A DNA stretch of 64,000 bases from Methylophilaceae bacterium (lineage in GTDB: Bacteria; Pseudomonadota; Gammaproteobacteria; Burkholderiales; Methylophilaceae): NCBI GenBank assembly GCA_905339275.1, contig CAJPFK010000001.1, positions 310,001 to 374,000 on the forward strand. The letters run 5' to 3'. Made by a program: the position numbers and the translations under genes. A model generated the notes under the pieces. The model was given only the letters and a program-made list of their open reading frames with translations. It searched no databases and was not told the origin of the DNA. Every line of letters begins with the position of its first letter. Within the stretch, counting starts at the first letter, position 1. Of this stretch, positions 26,682-34,282 are shown in pieces.

Positions 26682-28509
26682 TTTCAGCGATTTGTCCTCT
26701 TTCGAGCCGGAGGCGATTCTGGCTTCATTGCCGGGCGAGCACCCGCGCATGGCGGCGGGGTTGGCGATCGCACGCGAGGCATCCGAAACGGGGCAACTGG
26801 ATGTCGCGGAATTGTCCAGGCTGGCCAATGCGCTCTATGCGGAGGGTTTTCCTGCAGGGTCGCCTTTTGCTGCCGGGACTGACATTCCTTCGACAGCTTC
26901 CCTGTCGGATGCGCGGGAGCCGGTTGCGCCAGGGCATCAGTCCCATGTCCCGGATATCGCTGCATTGGCGGTGTTGCCGGATGTCAACACCTTGCCGTTC
27001 CCCGCTTCCGGTATTTCGCCCGATGGCGCGGTAAAAGCAGTGGAGCCTTCATCCGCGGCCAGGGCCGGTATCCTGCAGTATGTGCCAGCGCTGGAAAACC
27101 AGCTGGAAATCAACCAGTTGACCGGCGGTATCGATATTCCATATCAAGCCGAGCTGCATGGGCTGCTCGCAGACTCCGGGGTCAGATCCGCAACGGCCGC
27201 CCATTCTGCGCCTGGCAGCTATTATTTTTTGCAGGATTCACCTTTTCATTTTTCTGAAACGGCTTTTGCGCCATCCTCGCATCCGCCATTCGATGCCAAT
27301 CTCGTGCGCCAGGATTTCCCGATCCTGGGCGAGCTGGTGAACGGGCGCCCGCTCATCTGGTTCGATAATGCGGCGACTACGCAAAAGCCGCAGGCGGTGA
27401 TCGATCGGATTTCCTATTTCTACTTGCATGAGAACTCCAACATCCATCGTGCCGCGCATGAGCTTGCCGCGCGTGCGACAGATGCTTATGAAGATGCGCG
27501 CGAGTCGGTCAGGCGTTTTATCAACGCACCTTCAACCGACAATATCATTTTTGTCCGGGGTACCACCGAAGCGATCAATCTGGTTGCCAAGAGCTGGGGT
27601 AAAAAACACTTGGCCGAAGGCGATGAAATCGTGATTTCGCATTTGGAGCATCACGCGAACATCGTCCCTTGGCAACAATTGTGCCTTGAGACCGGCGCCA
27701 GGCTCAAAGTGGCGCCGGTGGATGATAGCGGCCAGGTATTGCTGGATGAATATCAAAAGCTGGTGACTGCGCGAACCAAACTGGTTTCCTTTACCCAGGT
27801 ATCCAATGCCCTGGGCACGGTGACGCCCGCTGCGGAGATGATCCGGATTGCGCATAACGCAGGCGCAAAAGTGCTGCTGGATGGTGCGCAGTCGGTGTCG
27901 CATATGCGCGTCGATATGCAGGCGCTGGACCCCGACTTTTTTGTCTTTTCCGGGCACAAGGTATTCGGCCCGACCGGCATCGGTGCGCTTTACGGCAAGG
28001 CAGACGTGTTGAAAGACATGCCTGCATGGCAGGGCGGCGGCAACATGATTCAGGATGTGACCTTCGAGAGGACCGTCTACCACGAAGCGCCCAGCAAGTT
28101 TGAAGCCGGCACGGGCAATATTGCCGATGCCGTCGGGCTTGGCGCAGCGCTGGAATATGTGGAACGGATCGGGATTGATAATATCGCGCGTTATGAGCAT
28201 GAATTGCTGGTCTATGCCACCAATGCCTTGCAGCAAATTCCGGGCTTGCATCTGGTCGGCACCGCGAAGGAAAAAGCCAGCGTGCTGTCGTTTAATCTTG
28301 ATGGGTACAAGAGCGAGGAAGTTGGTGCCGCCTTGAATGAAGAGGGTATCGCCGTTCGCTCAGGACACCATTGCGCGCAGCCGATCCTGCGCCGTTTCGG
28401 TCTTGAAACAACGGTACGGCCATCATTGGCGTTCTATAATACCTATGCTGAAGTTGACGTGTTGTGCAATGCCTTGCGCAGGTTAAGCTCCGCTAAATCA
28501 TTCTCCTGA
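26668..28509 (+). CDS. Encapsulin cargo: SufS-like cysteine desulfurase with ~200-aa targeting extension
   Basis: The 613-residue protein joins a Pro/Ala/Ser-rich extension (residues 1-205) to a complete group II (SufS/CsdA) desulfurase. The catalytic part begins with FDANLVRQDFPIL and has FDNAATTQKP, SHLEHHANIVPW, the pyridoxal-phosphate site LLDGAQS (Asp405) and FSGHK (Lys431), and the active cysteine in RSGHHCAQP (Cys569). The extension includes LSRLANALYAEGFPAG (residues 49-64), a short conserved-looking patch of the kind that docks cargo to family 2A shells. The enzyme takes sulfur from cysteine as persulfide. Ordinary SufS proteins are about 400 residues, so the extension is a clear addition. 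Confidence 0.95.
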   Translation: MSTSNFSDLSSFEPEAILASLPGEHPRMAAGLAIAREASETGQLDVAELSRLANALYAEGFPAGSPFAAGTDIPSTASLSDAREPVAPGHQSHVPDIAALAVLPDVNTLPFPASGISPDGAVKAVEPSSAARAGILQYVPALENQLEINQLTGGIDIPYQAELHGLLADSGVRSATAAHSAPGSYYFLQDSPFHFSETAFAPSSHPPFDANLVRQDFPILGELVNGRPLIWFDNAATTQKPQAVIDRISYFYLHENSNIHRAAHELAARATDAYEDARESVRRFINAPSTDNIIFVRGTTEAINLVAKSWGKKHLAEGDEIVISHLEHHANIVPWQQLCLETGARLKVAPVDDSGQVLLDEYQKLVTARTKLVSFTQVSNALGTVTPAAEMIRIAHNAGAKVLLDGAQSVSHMRVDMQALDPDFFVFSGHKVFGPTGIGALYGKADVLKDMPAWQGGGNMIQDVTFERTVYHEAPSKFEAGTGNIADAVGLGAALEYVERIGIDNIARYEHELLVYATNALQQIPGLHLVGTAKEKASVLSFNLDGYKSEEVGAALNEEGIAVRSGHHCAQPILRRFGLETTVRPSLAFYNTYAEVDVLCNALRRLSSAKSFS

Positions 28510-28533
28510 TCTGTCTATCTTAATCGTAAAAAA

Positions 28534-28562
28534 ATCCGGCAACCTTTCCAGGTTTGCCGGAT
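28534..28562 (-). terminator. Hairpin terminator after the desulfurase gene, U-tract on the minus strand
   Basis: ATCCGGCAACCT pairs with AGGTTTGCCGGAT across a 4-nt loop with one bulged base. Seven Ts follow on the minus strand, so it best serves the minus-strand sulfur group. It could also slow plus-strand transcription past the cargo gene. Confidence 0.75.
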
Positions 28563-28598
28563 ATCGAGGAGGAGATCGGGTCAGGCTTCTGCTTGATA

Positions 28599-28814
28599 TC
28601 AAGCGTTCCTGAATAGGTTGCTGGCAGGTAAGGCAGACAGCGCTTTTTTGCTGAAATGCCGATCGGCCGTTTCATCGCTTATTTCTGCAATCAATAATTG
28701 GGCATCTGCGGAAGAGGCTTCCACGGCATGCGACTCCGTTGCCAGCAGTAAAAATGCCACGCCTACTGCAAAAAAGTAGGCAGAACTCAAAATCCATAAA
28801 ATAGTTCTGATCAT
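28599..28814 (-). CDS. Small exported or membrane-anchored hypothetical protein (71 aa)
   Basis: The second ATG (28814) has GGAG 5 nt upstream and is preferred over one four codons earlier. The product has an N-terminal hydrophobic helix (WILSSAYFFAVGVAFLLLATESHA) that may be a signal peptide cut after SHA. A short acidic then neutral tail of about 45 residues follows. It is the last frame of the minus-strand sulfur group, 150 nt past the Mop gene, and ends just before a terminator. No family recognised. Confidence 0.5.
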   Translation of the reverse strand: MIRTILWILSSAYFFAVGVAFLLLATESHAVEASSADAQLLIAEISDETADRHFSKKALSALPASNLFRNA

Positions 28815-28964
28815 GATGTTCTCCATTCGAGAGTCAAGGGATGTGCATTGCTTGTTGCGACTGGCAATAACACATGCTTCCTGGTGTTCGAAGACAAAAC
28901 GATATCAATCCGTGGAAGTTGATGACGAGGGCAGCCATTTTCAGCTTTTGCTGCTGACCGTCGA

Positions 28965-29180
28965 TTAAACCTTGGCGATAGAGACTTCGGTGGATTTGAC
29001 GAGTGCCAGTACCTCGGTGCCAACCTGTAAACCCAGTTCATTGACAGAGCGTGTGGTGATGACTGAGGTGACGATGCCGAGGGCCGTTTCCACATCGACT
29101 TCTGAAACGACCGGGCCGGTGATGATTTCCTTGATTCTGCCGCGAAACTGGTTCCGGACATTGATTGCATGAATTGCCAT
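28965..29180 (-). CDS. Mop-type molybdate/oxyanion-binding (TOBE) protein
   Basis: This 71-residue single TOBE domain reads MAIHAINVRNQFRGRIKEI, then GPVVSEVDVETALGIVTSVITTRSV and GTEVLALVKSTEVSIAKV. That is the molbindin (Mop) pattern, whose hexamers store molybdate or tungstate in the cytoplasm. It follows the DUF2325 gene by 10 nt. Here it sits in a sulfate-uptake group, so sulfate or discrimination between sulfate and molybdate is possible. Confidence 0.9.
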   Translation of the reverse strand: MAIHAINVRNQFRGRIKEIITGPVVSEVDVETALGIVTSVITTRSVNELGLQVGTEVLALVKSTEVSIAKV

Positions 29181-29190
29181 GATGAATCTC

Positions 29191-29601
29191 CTATGTTGGG
29201 TGTTGTATGAATCTGTAAACGGCTGTTTTCAAGAGCGCGAGCCAGCGCATCAAACATGAGCGGGATATGAATGTGAATGTCTTGCGACAGGCAGCCTCCG
29301 CGGATTTTTCAGGGTGCATACGTCCCATGCGTTCCAGCCGGCTTTGTAATGCTGCCGGGCCATTGGGGGTATACACAATGCGAACCTTGTTTTTGGCCGC
29401 ACTCTGCTTGATCTTCTGCATGAAGTTATGGCTGATCCAGTCTGTGACCAGCACGATGAGCTGGGTGTCGTGCGGAATGACTTTCTTGCCGTCGCCGACC
29501 TTGCGCCCGGACCAATGGTTGATCCTGGTAATGCCGTAATTGCCTAGCACCTGCTTGATGCCGTCAATCTGGTCGCCGCCTACAATCAATGCTGTTGCCA
29601 T
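29191..29601 (-). CDS. DUF2325 protein
   Basis: The 136-residue protein begins MATALIVGGDQIDGIKQVLGNYG and continues with INHWSGRKVGDGKKVIPHDTQLIVLVTDWISHNF, the Rossmann-like core of DUF2325. After about residue 95 there is a less conserved tail with cysteines (SAEAACRKTF and SCLMRWL). Its function is unknown. It is co-oriented between sbp2 and mop, with a 64-nt gap to sbp2. Confidence 0.8.
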   Translation of the reverse strand: MATALIVGGDQIDGIKQVLGNYGITRINHWSGRKVGDGKKVIPHDTQLIVLVTDWISHNFMQKIKQSAAKNKVRIVYTPNGPAALQSRLERMGRMHPEKSAEAACRKTFTFISRSCLMRWLALLKTAVYRFIQHPT

Positions 29602-29665
29602 GTCATGTTCCTTTGCTTGAATCGGGCTGCGGTTTATGCCGCAGCCCGTGTTTCATGCCCGATAC

Positions 29666-30676
29666 TTATTTCTTGGTATAGATCTGGTCGAACGTGCCGC
29701 CATCAGAGAAATGCTCTTTTTGCGCTTTCTGCCAACCACCGAATACATCGCCAATCGTAATCAGCTTGACCGGAGGGAACTGGCTTGCGTATTTCTTGGC
29801 TGCGGATTCCAGTGTTGGACGGTAGTAGTGCTTACCGGCAATGTCCTGGCCTTCTTCGCTATACAAATACTCAAGATATGCCTGGGAGACTGCGCGAGTC
29901 TTGTGCTTATCCACGTTCTTGTCCACGATGGTCACGGGCGGTTCTGCGAGGATGGAAACGGAAGGCACGATAATTTCGAATTTATCGGGACCGAGTTCCT
30001 TCAATGCCAGGAACGCTTCGTTTTCCCATGAGATGAATACATCGCCAATGCCACGTTCAACGAAAGTGGTGGTGGAGCCGCGCGCACCGGAATCCAGCAC
30101 AGGCACGTTGTTGAAGATCTTCTTGACGAATTCCTGCGCTTTTTTCTGGTCGCCGCCGTTACGTTGCAAGTCGTAAGCCCAGGCTGCCAGATAGTTCCAA
30201 CGTGCACCGCCAGAGGTCTTGGGGTTAGGGGTGATTACAGAAACACCTGGCTTGGCAAGATCATCCCAGTCCTTGATTTTCTTTGGGTTGCCCTTACGCA
30301 CCAATAATACGATGGTGGAAGTGTAAGGCGCGCTATTGTTCGGCAGGCGTGCCTGCCAATCCTTGGGAATCAGATTGGCTTTTGAGTGAATCTCGTCAAT
30401 GTCGTAAGCCAATGCCAAGGTCACCACGTCAGCCTGCAGGCCATCGATCACGGCACGTGCCTGCTTTGCGGCACCACCGTGCGATTGCTGGATAGTGACG
30501 TTATCGCCCGTCTTGGCTTTCCAGTGCGCGGCAAAAGCCTTGTTGAAGTCCGTATAAAGCTCGCGGGTCGGGTCATAAGAGACATTGAGCAACTTTACGT
30601 CAGCCGCTGAAGCGCTGAGTGGCACTGCCAAGGCAAATGCCCCGGCGAGCAACAGTTTTGAGAATGAGTGTTTCAT
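29666..30676 (-). CDS. sbp: Periplasmic sulfate-binding protein (second copy)
   Basis: The 336-residue precursor has a signal peptide ending at SASA (residue 24), then [23 protein letters not shown]. The motifs [15 protein letters not shown] and [23 protein letters not shown] match Sbp of enterobacteria. It ends in [17 protein letters not shown], close to the canonical C-terminus. It is more canonical than the copy at 23.4 kb. It lies 23 nt downstream of the porin gene and presumably feeds the single CysTWA transporter. Confidence 0.96.
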   Translation of the reverse strand: MKHSFSKLLLAGAFALAVPLSASAADVKLLNVSYDPTRELYTDFNKAFAAHWKAKTGDNVTIQQSHGGAAKQARAVIDGLQADVVTLALAYDIDEIHSKANLIPKDWQARLPNNSAPYTSTIVLLVRKGNPKKIKDWDDLAKPGVSVITPNPKTSGGARWNYLAAWAYDLQRNGGDQKKAQEFVKKIFNNVPVLDSGARGSTTTFVERGIGDVFISWENEAFLALKELGPDKFEIIVPSVSILAEPPVTIVDKNVDKHKTRAVSQAYLEYLYSEEGQDIAGKHYYRPTLESAAKKYASQFPPVKLITIGDVFGGWQKAQKEHFSDGGTFDQIYTKK

Positions 30677-30699
30677 GTAAATTCCTTTTTAAGTGATGA

Positions 30700-32106
30700 T
30701 TAATAGGCAATCTGGAAGCGTGAGAACAGAATCTTTTCATCTTCACGGTCGCTAGCTGTTGAGAGTGCGCTGTCAAAATTGGTTTGCTCATAGGTGGTTT
30801 GCAGCTTCACGTTTTTGTTCAGGTACCAATTCAAGCTTGCTGCCCATGATTGTGCTTTCTCTGTAGTGTTGGAACCATTCGCATTCGCGCCAGGGTCGCC
30901 TGCGTAACGAACACCGGGCGCACCTTCAAAAGTCTTGCTGTCGATATTCAGCTCGGAGTAGCGCAGACCGATTTCCCAAGCGCCCCAGGTGCCTTTGGAT
31001 AAGTCAAAGTTGCTCTTAGGCGTGATGCTGCGGAAGGAGTTGTCCTCGCCTGTCAGTACATAAGTACCAGCGAGTTGCCATGCATCGTGGCTCAATTTGT
31101 CGGAGCGTGCACCACGTGCAACGTCATGGGATACACGTGCATATTCACCAATCAGCCCGAATGGACCGGCATAGTAATAGAATTGTGGCGAAATACGGTT
31201 CTGCCTGCCGTCACCCTGAACACCGGCGGCATAGGTGAAAATCGTAGATTGACCAGGTGTTTTGTAAGCATGTGCCAGCAATGCGGAGCTATAGTCGGAT
31301 GTTGTGCCGGCAATACCGATGCCTAGGCCGGAAAGGAAGTTATCCTGCCCTTTGAATGGATGCGCAAAAATACGGCCTGCCCACTCCCGGTCAACGTTAT
31401 TGTCCGTGTTGCTGCTGCTGCCGCCATCCTGTACGCCGTTGAAGTTGCCGAATGCATAGCTTAACTTGTCGCCGAATACGTTACCGTGAATCTGTACGCC
31501 GATATCACGGTTAGGTAGCAGGGAGTTAGCGACATAAGCACGTTCGGTAAAACGCAGGTCTGAGCCAGATTGCAAGCGTTCCAAGCTCACAGGCGTCTTG
31601 AACTTACCTGCCTGCACTGCGAACCAAGGCTGGAAGCGGGCGTTGATGAATGCATCCTGTACGTTGGCTGCGCTAGGTGCAAAATCCGGTGTGAAGCGGA
31701 AATCATACTTGCCGAATAGCGTGCCTTGGAACGTTGGTCTGACGCGGCGCAACAGATAACCATCGTTTGACTGCAAGTCATTATCGTCAATTGCCCAACG
31801 ATGATCGACGTGTAACAAGCCGCTCAACCTGAATTTGAATTGACCGTCAGGTGATTCAATGCCGAATCCTTTGTCGCTGGCGATAACCTTGGGCGCTGCT
31901 TTCTTTTCGGCTGCCGCTGCTTCAGATGCAACCTCATTTTTACGATCGATAACACGGATCTTTTGATCCAGTTCTTGCACGAGTGCGCGCAGTTCTTCCA
32001 GTTCGCTACTGTCATTGGCAACTGCTGAGCCTGAAAATGCCAATGCTCCGCTGCTAAGCAACGCGGTGGCAACGAGTGTGTTGATGTGTTTTCTCTTCAA
32101 ATTCAT
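30700..32106 (-). CDS. OprP/OprO-like outer membrane porin in a sulfate cluster
   Basis: The 468-residue precursor has a signal peptide (cut after SAVA, about residue 30), then a coiled-coil-like stretch (SSELEELRALVQELDQKIRVIDRKN). A 16-strand-type barrel with RRVRPTFQGTLFGKYDFRFTPDF, typical of the phosphate/pyrophosphate-selective porin family, follows. It ends in FSRFQIAY with the terminal aromatic. Placement between a YezD-like gene and sbp suggests it admits sulfate rather than phosphate. Start ATG has AAGGGG upstream. Confidence 0.88.
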   Translation of the reverse strand: MNLKRKHINTLVATALLSSGALAFSGSAVANDSSELEELRALVQELDQKIRVIDRKNEVASEAAAAEKKAAPKVIASDKGFGIESPDGQFKFRLSGLLHVDHRWAIDDNDLQSNDGYLLRRVRPTFQGTLFGKYDFRFTPDFAPSAANVQDAFINARFQPWFAVQAGKFKTPVSLERLQSGSDLRFTERAYVANSLLPNRDIGVQIHGNVFGDKLSYAFGNFNGVQDGGSSSNTDNNVDREWAGRIFAHPFKGQDNFLSGLGIGIAGTTSDYSSALLAHAYKTPGQSTIFTYAAGVQGDGRQNRISPQFYYYAGPFGLIGEYARVSHDVARGARSDKLSHDAWQLAGTYVLTGEDNSFRSITPKSNFDLSKGTWGAWEIGLRYSELNIDSKTFEGAPGVRYAGDPGANANGSNTTEKAQSWAASLNWYLNKNVKLQTTYEQTNFDSALSTASDREDEKILFSRFQIAY

Positions 32107-32165
32107 GATGAACCCCTTAAAGTTGTGCTCCTCCGGTGGTCCGGTCGGTTCATCGATTAGTACTA

Positions 32166-32378
32166 TTAGTGTTTTGCCGCTGTATTTGCAGTAGGCTTAA
32201 TTTTTTGTGGCGCTTGCTCGGGGGTCTGGTTGAACCTGACTTTTTCGCGGCGCTCGATCTGTGTCACGCGGCCTTCATGCACGGTGATTTCCACAGAGCC
32301 GTAACGTAATTGCTCGATGGCACGCACCAACTCCTGGATGACCTCGTCGGTGACTTGGGGTGCGCTAATCAGTGACAT
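32166..32378 (-). CDS. YezD-like small protein (DUF2292)
   Basis: This 70-residue protein contains VIQELVRAIEQLRYGSVEITVHEGRVTQIERREKVRF, the compact DUF2292 fold also found in Bacillus YezD. Such genes are repeatedly found in front of sulfate or cysteine genes, but their job is unknown; a small regulator is plausible. A flexible tail follows. It heads the minus-strand group (yezD-porin-sbp-DUF2325-mop) and has the shared TATTCTTTT element 97 nt upstream. Confidence 0.85.
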   Translation of the reverse strand: MSLISAPQVTDEVIQELVRAIEQLRYGSVEITVHEGRVTQIERREKVRFNQTPEQAPQKIKPTANTAAKH

Positions 32379-32474
32379 GACGTTGCCTTTCTGGATATTT
32401 CATAATTAACGTTGCGCACTTTAGCAAGGCTAATTAATAATTAAAAATAATTTGTTTTAATATAAAAATAACTA

Positions 32475-32483
32475 AAAAGAATA
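32475..32483 (-). promoter_or_regulatory. Shared sulfur-operon element upstream of the yezD-like gene
   Basis: Minus-strand TATTCTTTT, followed by TTAGTTATTTTT, in a strongly AT-rich block (about 32400-32490). It matches the elements before cysT and sbp and is 97 nt from the start codon. Confidence 0.45.
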
Positions 32484-32507
32484 TAAGGGGTGGCGTGGGG
32501 AATAAAA

Positions 32508-32529
32508 AAGGCGCCATGAGTAGCGCCTT
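32508..32529 (-). terminator. Terminator of the cob(I)alamin adenosyltransferase gene
   Basis: A 7-bp stem (AAGGCGC/GCGCCTT) with an 8-nt loop is followed on the minus strand by TTTTTTATT. It lies 25 nt beyond the stop of the gene at 32555. Confidence 0.8.
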
Positions 32530-32554
32530 ATCGAGGGGAGGGTAATGTCAGGAG

Positions 32555-33100
32555 TCAGGTTTCATTCTTCCATAGCACATCCGGGCGGTTTGCATCCTGG
32601 TTGAGGACGCGGCACATGACGAACAGCAGGTCGGAAAGGCGGTTGAGGTATTGCAGGGAAATGGACGTAACGGCTTCTTCACGGCTGAGCCTGGTGAGCT
32701 GGCGTTCTGCCCGCCGGCAGACCGTTCTGGCCAGGTGGCAGTAGGCGGCAGCGCGCGTGCCGCCGGGCAGGATGAATTCCTTGAGCGGTTCAAGCCGGTC
32801 ATTCAACCGGTCAAGAATATTCTCCAGGGCGGTGATGCGCTCGGCCTTGACCATGGCATGGCCGGGAATGCAGATCTCGCCGCCGAGGTCGAACAGGTCG
32901 TGCTGTATGCGCGTCAGGGTGGCGGCGATGATTTCGGAAAGCGGTTCGGTGAGCAGGATGCCGATGACTGCGTTCAGTTCGTCGACATCGCCCATGGCAT
33001 CAACACGCAAACTGTCCTTGTTTACCCTGCTGCCGTCACCCAGCCCCGTGGTGCCGTCGTCGCCTGTGCGTGTGTAGATTCTGCTTAGCCGGTTGCCCAT
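32555..33100 (-). CDS. Cob(I)alamin adenosyltransferase (PduO type)
   Basis: The 181-residue protein has the PduO N-terminal signature SRIYTRTGDDGTTGLGDGSRV, then DELNAVIG, the helix with DLFDLGGEICIPG and the FILPGGTRAAAYCHLARTVCRRAER block. It transfers the adenosyl group of ATP to cobalamin to make coenzyme B12. It is monocistronic with its own terminator, and divergent from murI over 55 nt. No B12-dependent enzyme is in the window. Confidence 0.95.
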   Translation of the reverse strand: MGNRLSRIYTRTGDDGTTGLGDGSRVNKDSLRVDAMGDVDELNAVIGILLTEPLSEIIAATLTRIQHDLFDLGGEICIPGHAMVKAERITALENILDRLNDRLEPLKEFILPGGTRAAAYCHLARTVCRRAERQLTRLSREEAVTSISLQYLNRLSDLLFVMCRVLNQDANRPDVLWKNET

Positions 33101-33155
33101 GTTGATCCTTTGCTCAATTCATATATTGTAGCCCATGTAGGTTCATGGCCATGAC

Positions 33156-34073
33156 ATGCAGCCTCCGGTTCGGCTAAACTCACAACCATTTCGTTTTAGC
33201 CGGAATCAAGTGACTGACGTGACCACAAAACCACAAACTGACGCAACGCCCATCGGCGTGTTTGATTCGGGCGTCGGCGGCCTCTCGGTACTCAAGCATA
33301 TCCGGCAATTGCTGCCGCATGAAGATTTGCTTTTCTGCGCAGATTGCGACCATGCGCCCTATGGCAATAAATCCCCTGAATTCATCCGCGAACGTGCATT
33401 GCATCTCTCCGGCTTTCTGATCGCCGAGGGTGCCAAGGCGCTGGTAGTTGCCTGCAACACGGCGACCGCTGCGGCGATCGAGGCCTTGCGCCAGCATTAT
33501 CCGCTGCCGATCATCGGGATGGAACCTGCGGTAAAACCGGCGGCCGCGGCGACCAGGACCGGCGTGATCGGCGTGCTGGCAACCAGCGGCACCTTGCAGA
33601 GCGCGCAGTTTGCCGGGCTGCTGGAAAGCTACGGCCAAAACGTCAGGGTGGTGACGCAGGCCTGTATCGGTTTGGTGGAATGCATCGAACGCGGCGAACT
33701 GGAGGCGGATTCAACCAGGCAATTGGTCTCGCAATACCTGCAGCCGCTGCTGGATGCGGGCGCTGACACTATTGTGCTGGGCTGTACGCATTACCCTTTC
33801 GTGCGGCACCTGATCGCGGCGCAAGCCGGCGCTGGCGTGACGCTGATTGATACAGGCGAGGCTGTTGCGCGGCAGGTTCAGAAGCGGCTGGCGGAAAGCG
33901 GGCTGCTGAACGCGACAAATGCCGCGCCGAGAAATACGTTCTGGGTGAATCGCCAGTCCGGCGATGCCTTTCTTGAAACTGCGGAAGTCATCACCGGGCT
34001 GTGGGGCGGAAAAGCCGATTTGCAGCCGCTGCCAAACCCGGTGAAATACAGGGCCAGGCTGCTCAGCCAGTAA
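33156..34073 (+). CDS. murI: Glutamate racemase
   Basis: MurI supplies D-glutamate for peptidoglycan. The core starts with PIGVFDSGVGGLSVL and includes CDHAPYGNKS, ACNTATAAAIEALR (first catalytic Cys), IGMEPAVKPA and LGCTHYPFVR (second catalytic Cys). The full frame is 305 residues, but GTG codons at 33210 or 33219 are equally plausible starts, since the first 20 residues are not conserved. Ends 5 nt before the convergent zinc-finger gene. Confidence 0.95.
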   Translation: MQPPVRLNSQPFRFSRNQVTDVTTKPQTDATPIGVFDSGVGGLSVLKHIRQLLPHEDLLFCADCDHAPYGNKSPEFIRERALHLSGFLIAEGAKALVVACNTATAAAIEALRQHYPLPIIGMEPAVKPAAAATRTGVIGVLATSGTLQSAQFAGLLESYGQNVRVVTQACIGLVECIERGELEADSTRQLVSQYLQPLLDAGADTIVLGCTHYPFVRHLIAAQAGAGVTLIDTGEAVARQVQKRLAESGLLNATNAAPRNTFWVNRQSGDAFLETAEVITGLWGGKADLQPLPNPVKYRARLLSQ

Positions 34074-34078
34074 GGCGG

Positions 34079-34270
34079 CTAGTGGTGGCCGACCACTTCG
34101 CCGGCTTTTAATTTGTACTTCGTGCCGCAATAAGGGCACATGGCATGGCCGCTTTCTGCGATATCCAGAAAGACGCGCGGATGCGAACACCACAGGGCAA
34201 CCTCTTTGGTAGGGCAGTGCAGCGGTAGATCCTTCGCTGTTACTTCGATTTCTTTTGCCTTGTCAGCCAT
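34079..34270 (-). CDS. Zinc-finger domain protein (NDUFS6/CHCC-like)
   Basis: This 63-residue protein has the zinc-binding pattern LHCPTKEVALWCSHPRVFLDI followed by GHAMCPYCGTKYKL. It is the bacterial single-domain version of the CHCC zinc finger seen in complex I accessory subunit NDUFS6. The role in bacteria is not established. It lies 12 nt downstream of ilvE, so it is in the same transcript. Confidence 0.88.
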   Translation of the reverse strand: MADKAKEIEVTAKDLPLHCPTKEVALWCSHPRVFLDIAESGHAMCPYCGTKYKLKAGEVVGHH

Positions 34271-34282
34271 GCCTTGGGTTCC

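Noticed and set aside
25794-26828. 344-codon minus-strand open frame opposite the encapsulin gene
   Set aside because: It is the shadow of the shell gene; the composition is His/Arg-rich and matches no family.
28811-29257. 148-codon minus-strand frame overlapping the Mop gene
   Set aside because: It overlaps the mop gene in a different frame and has no family features.
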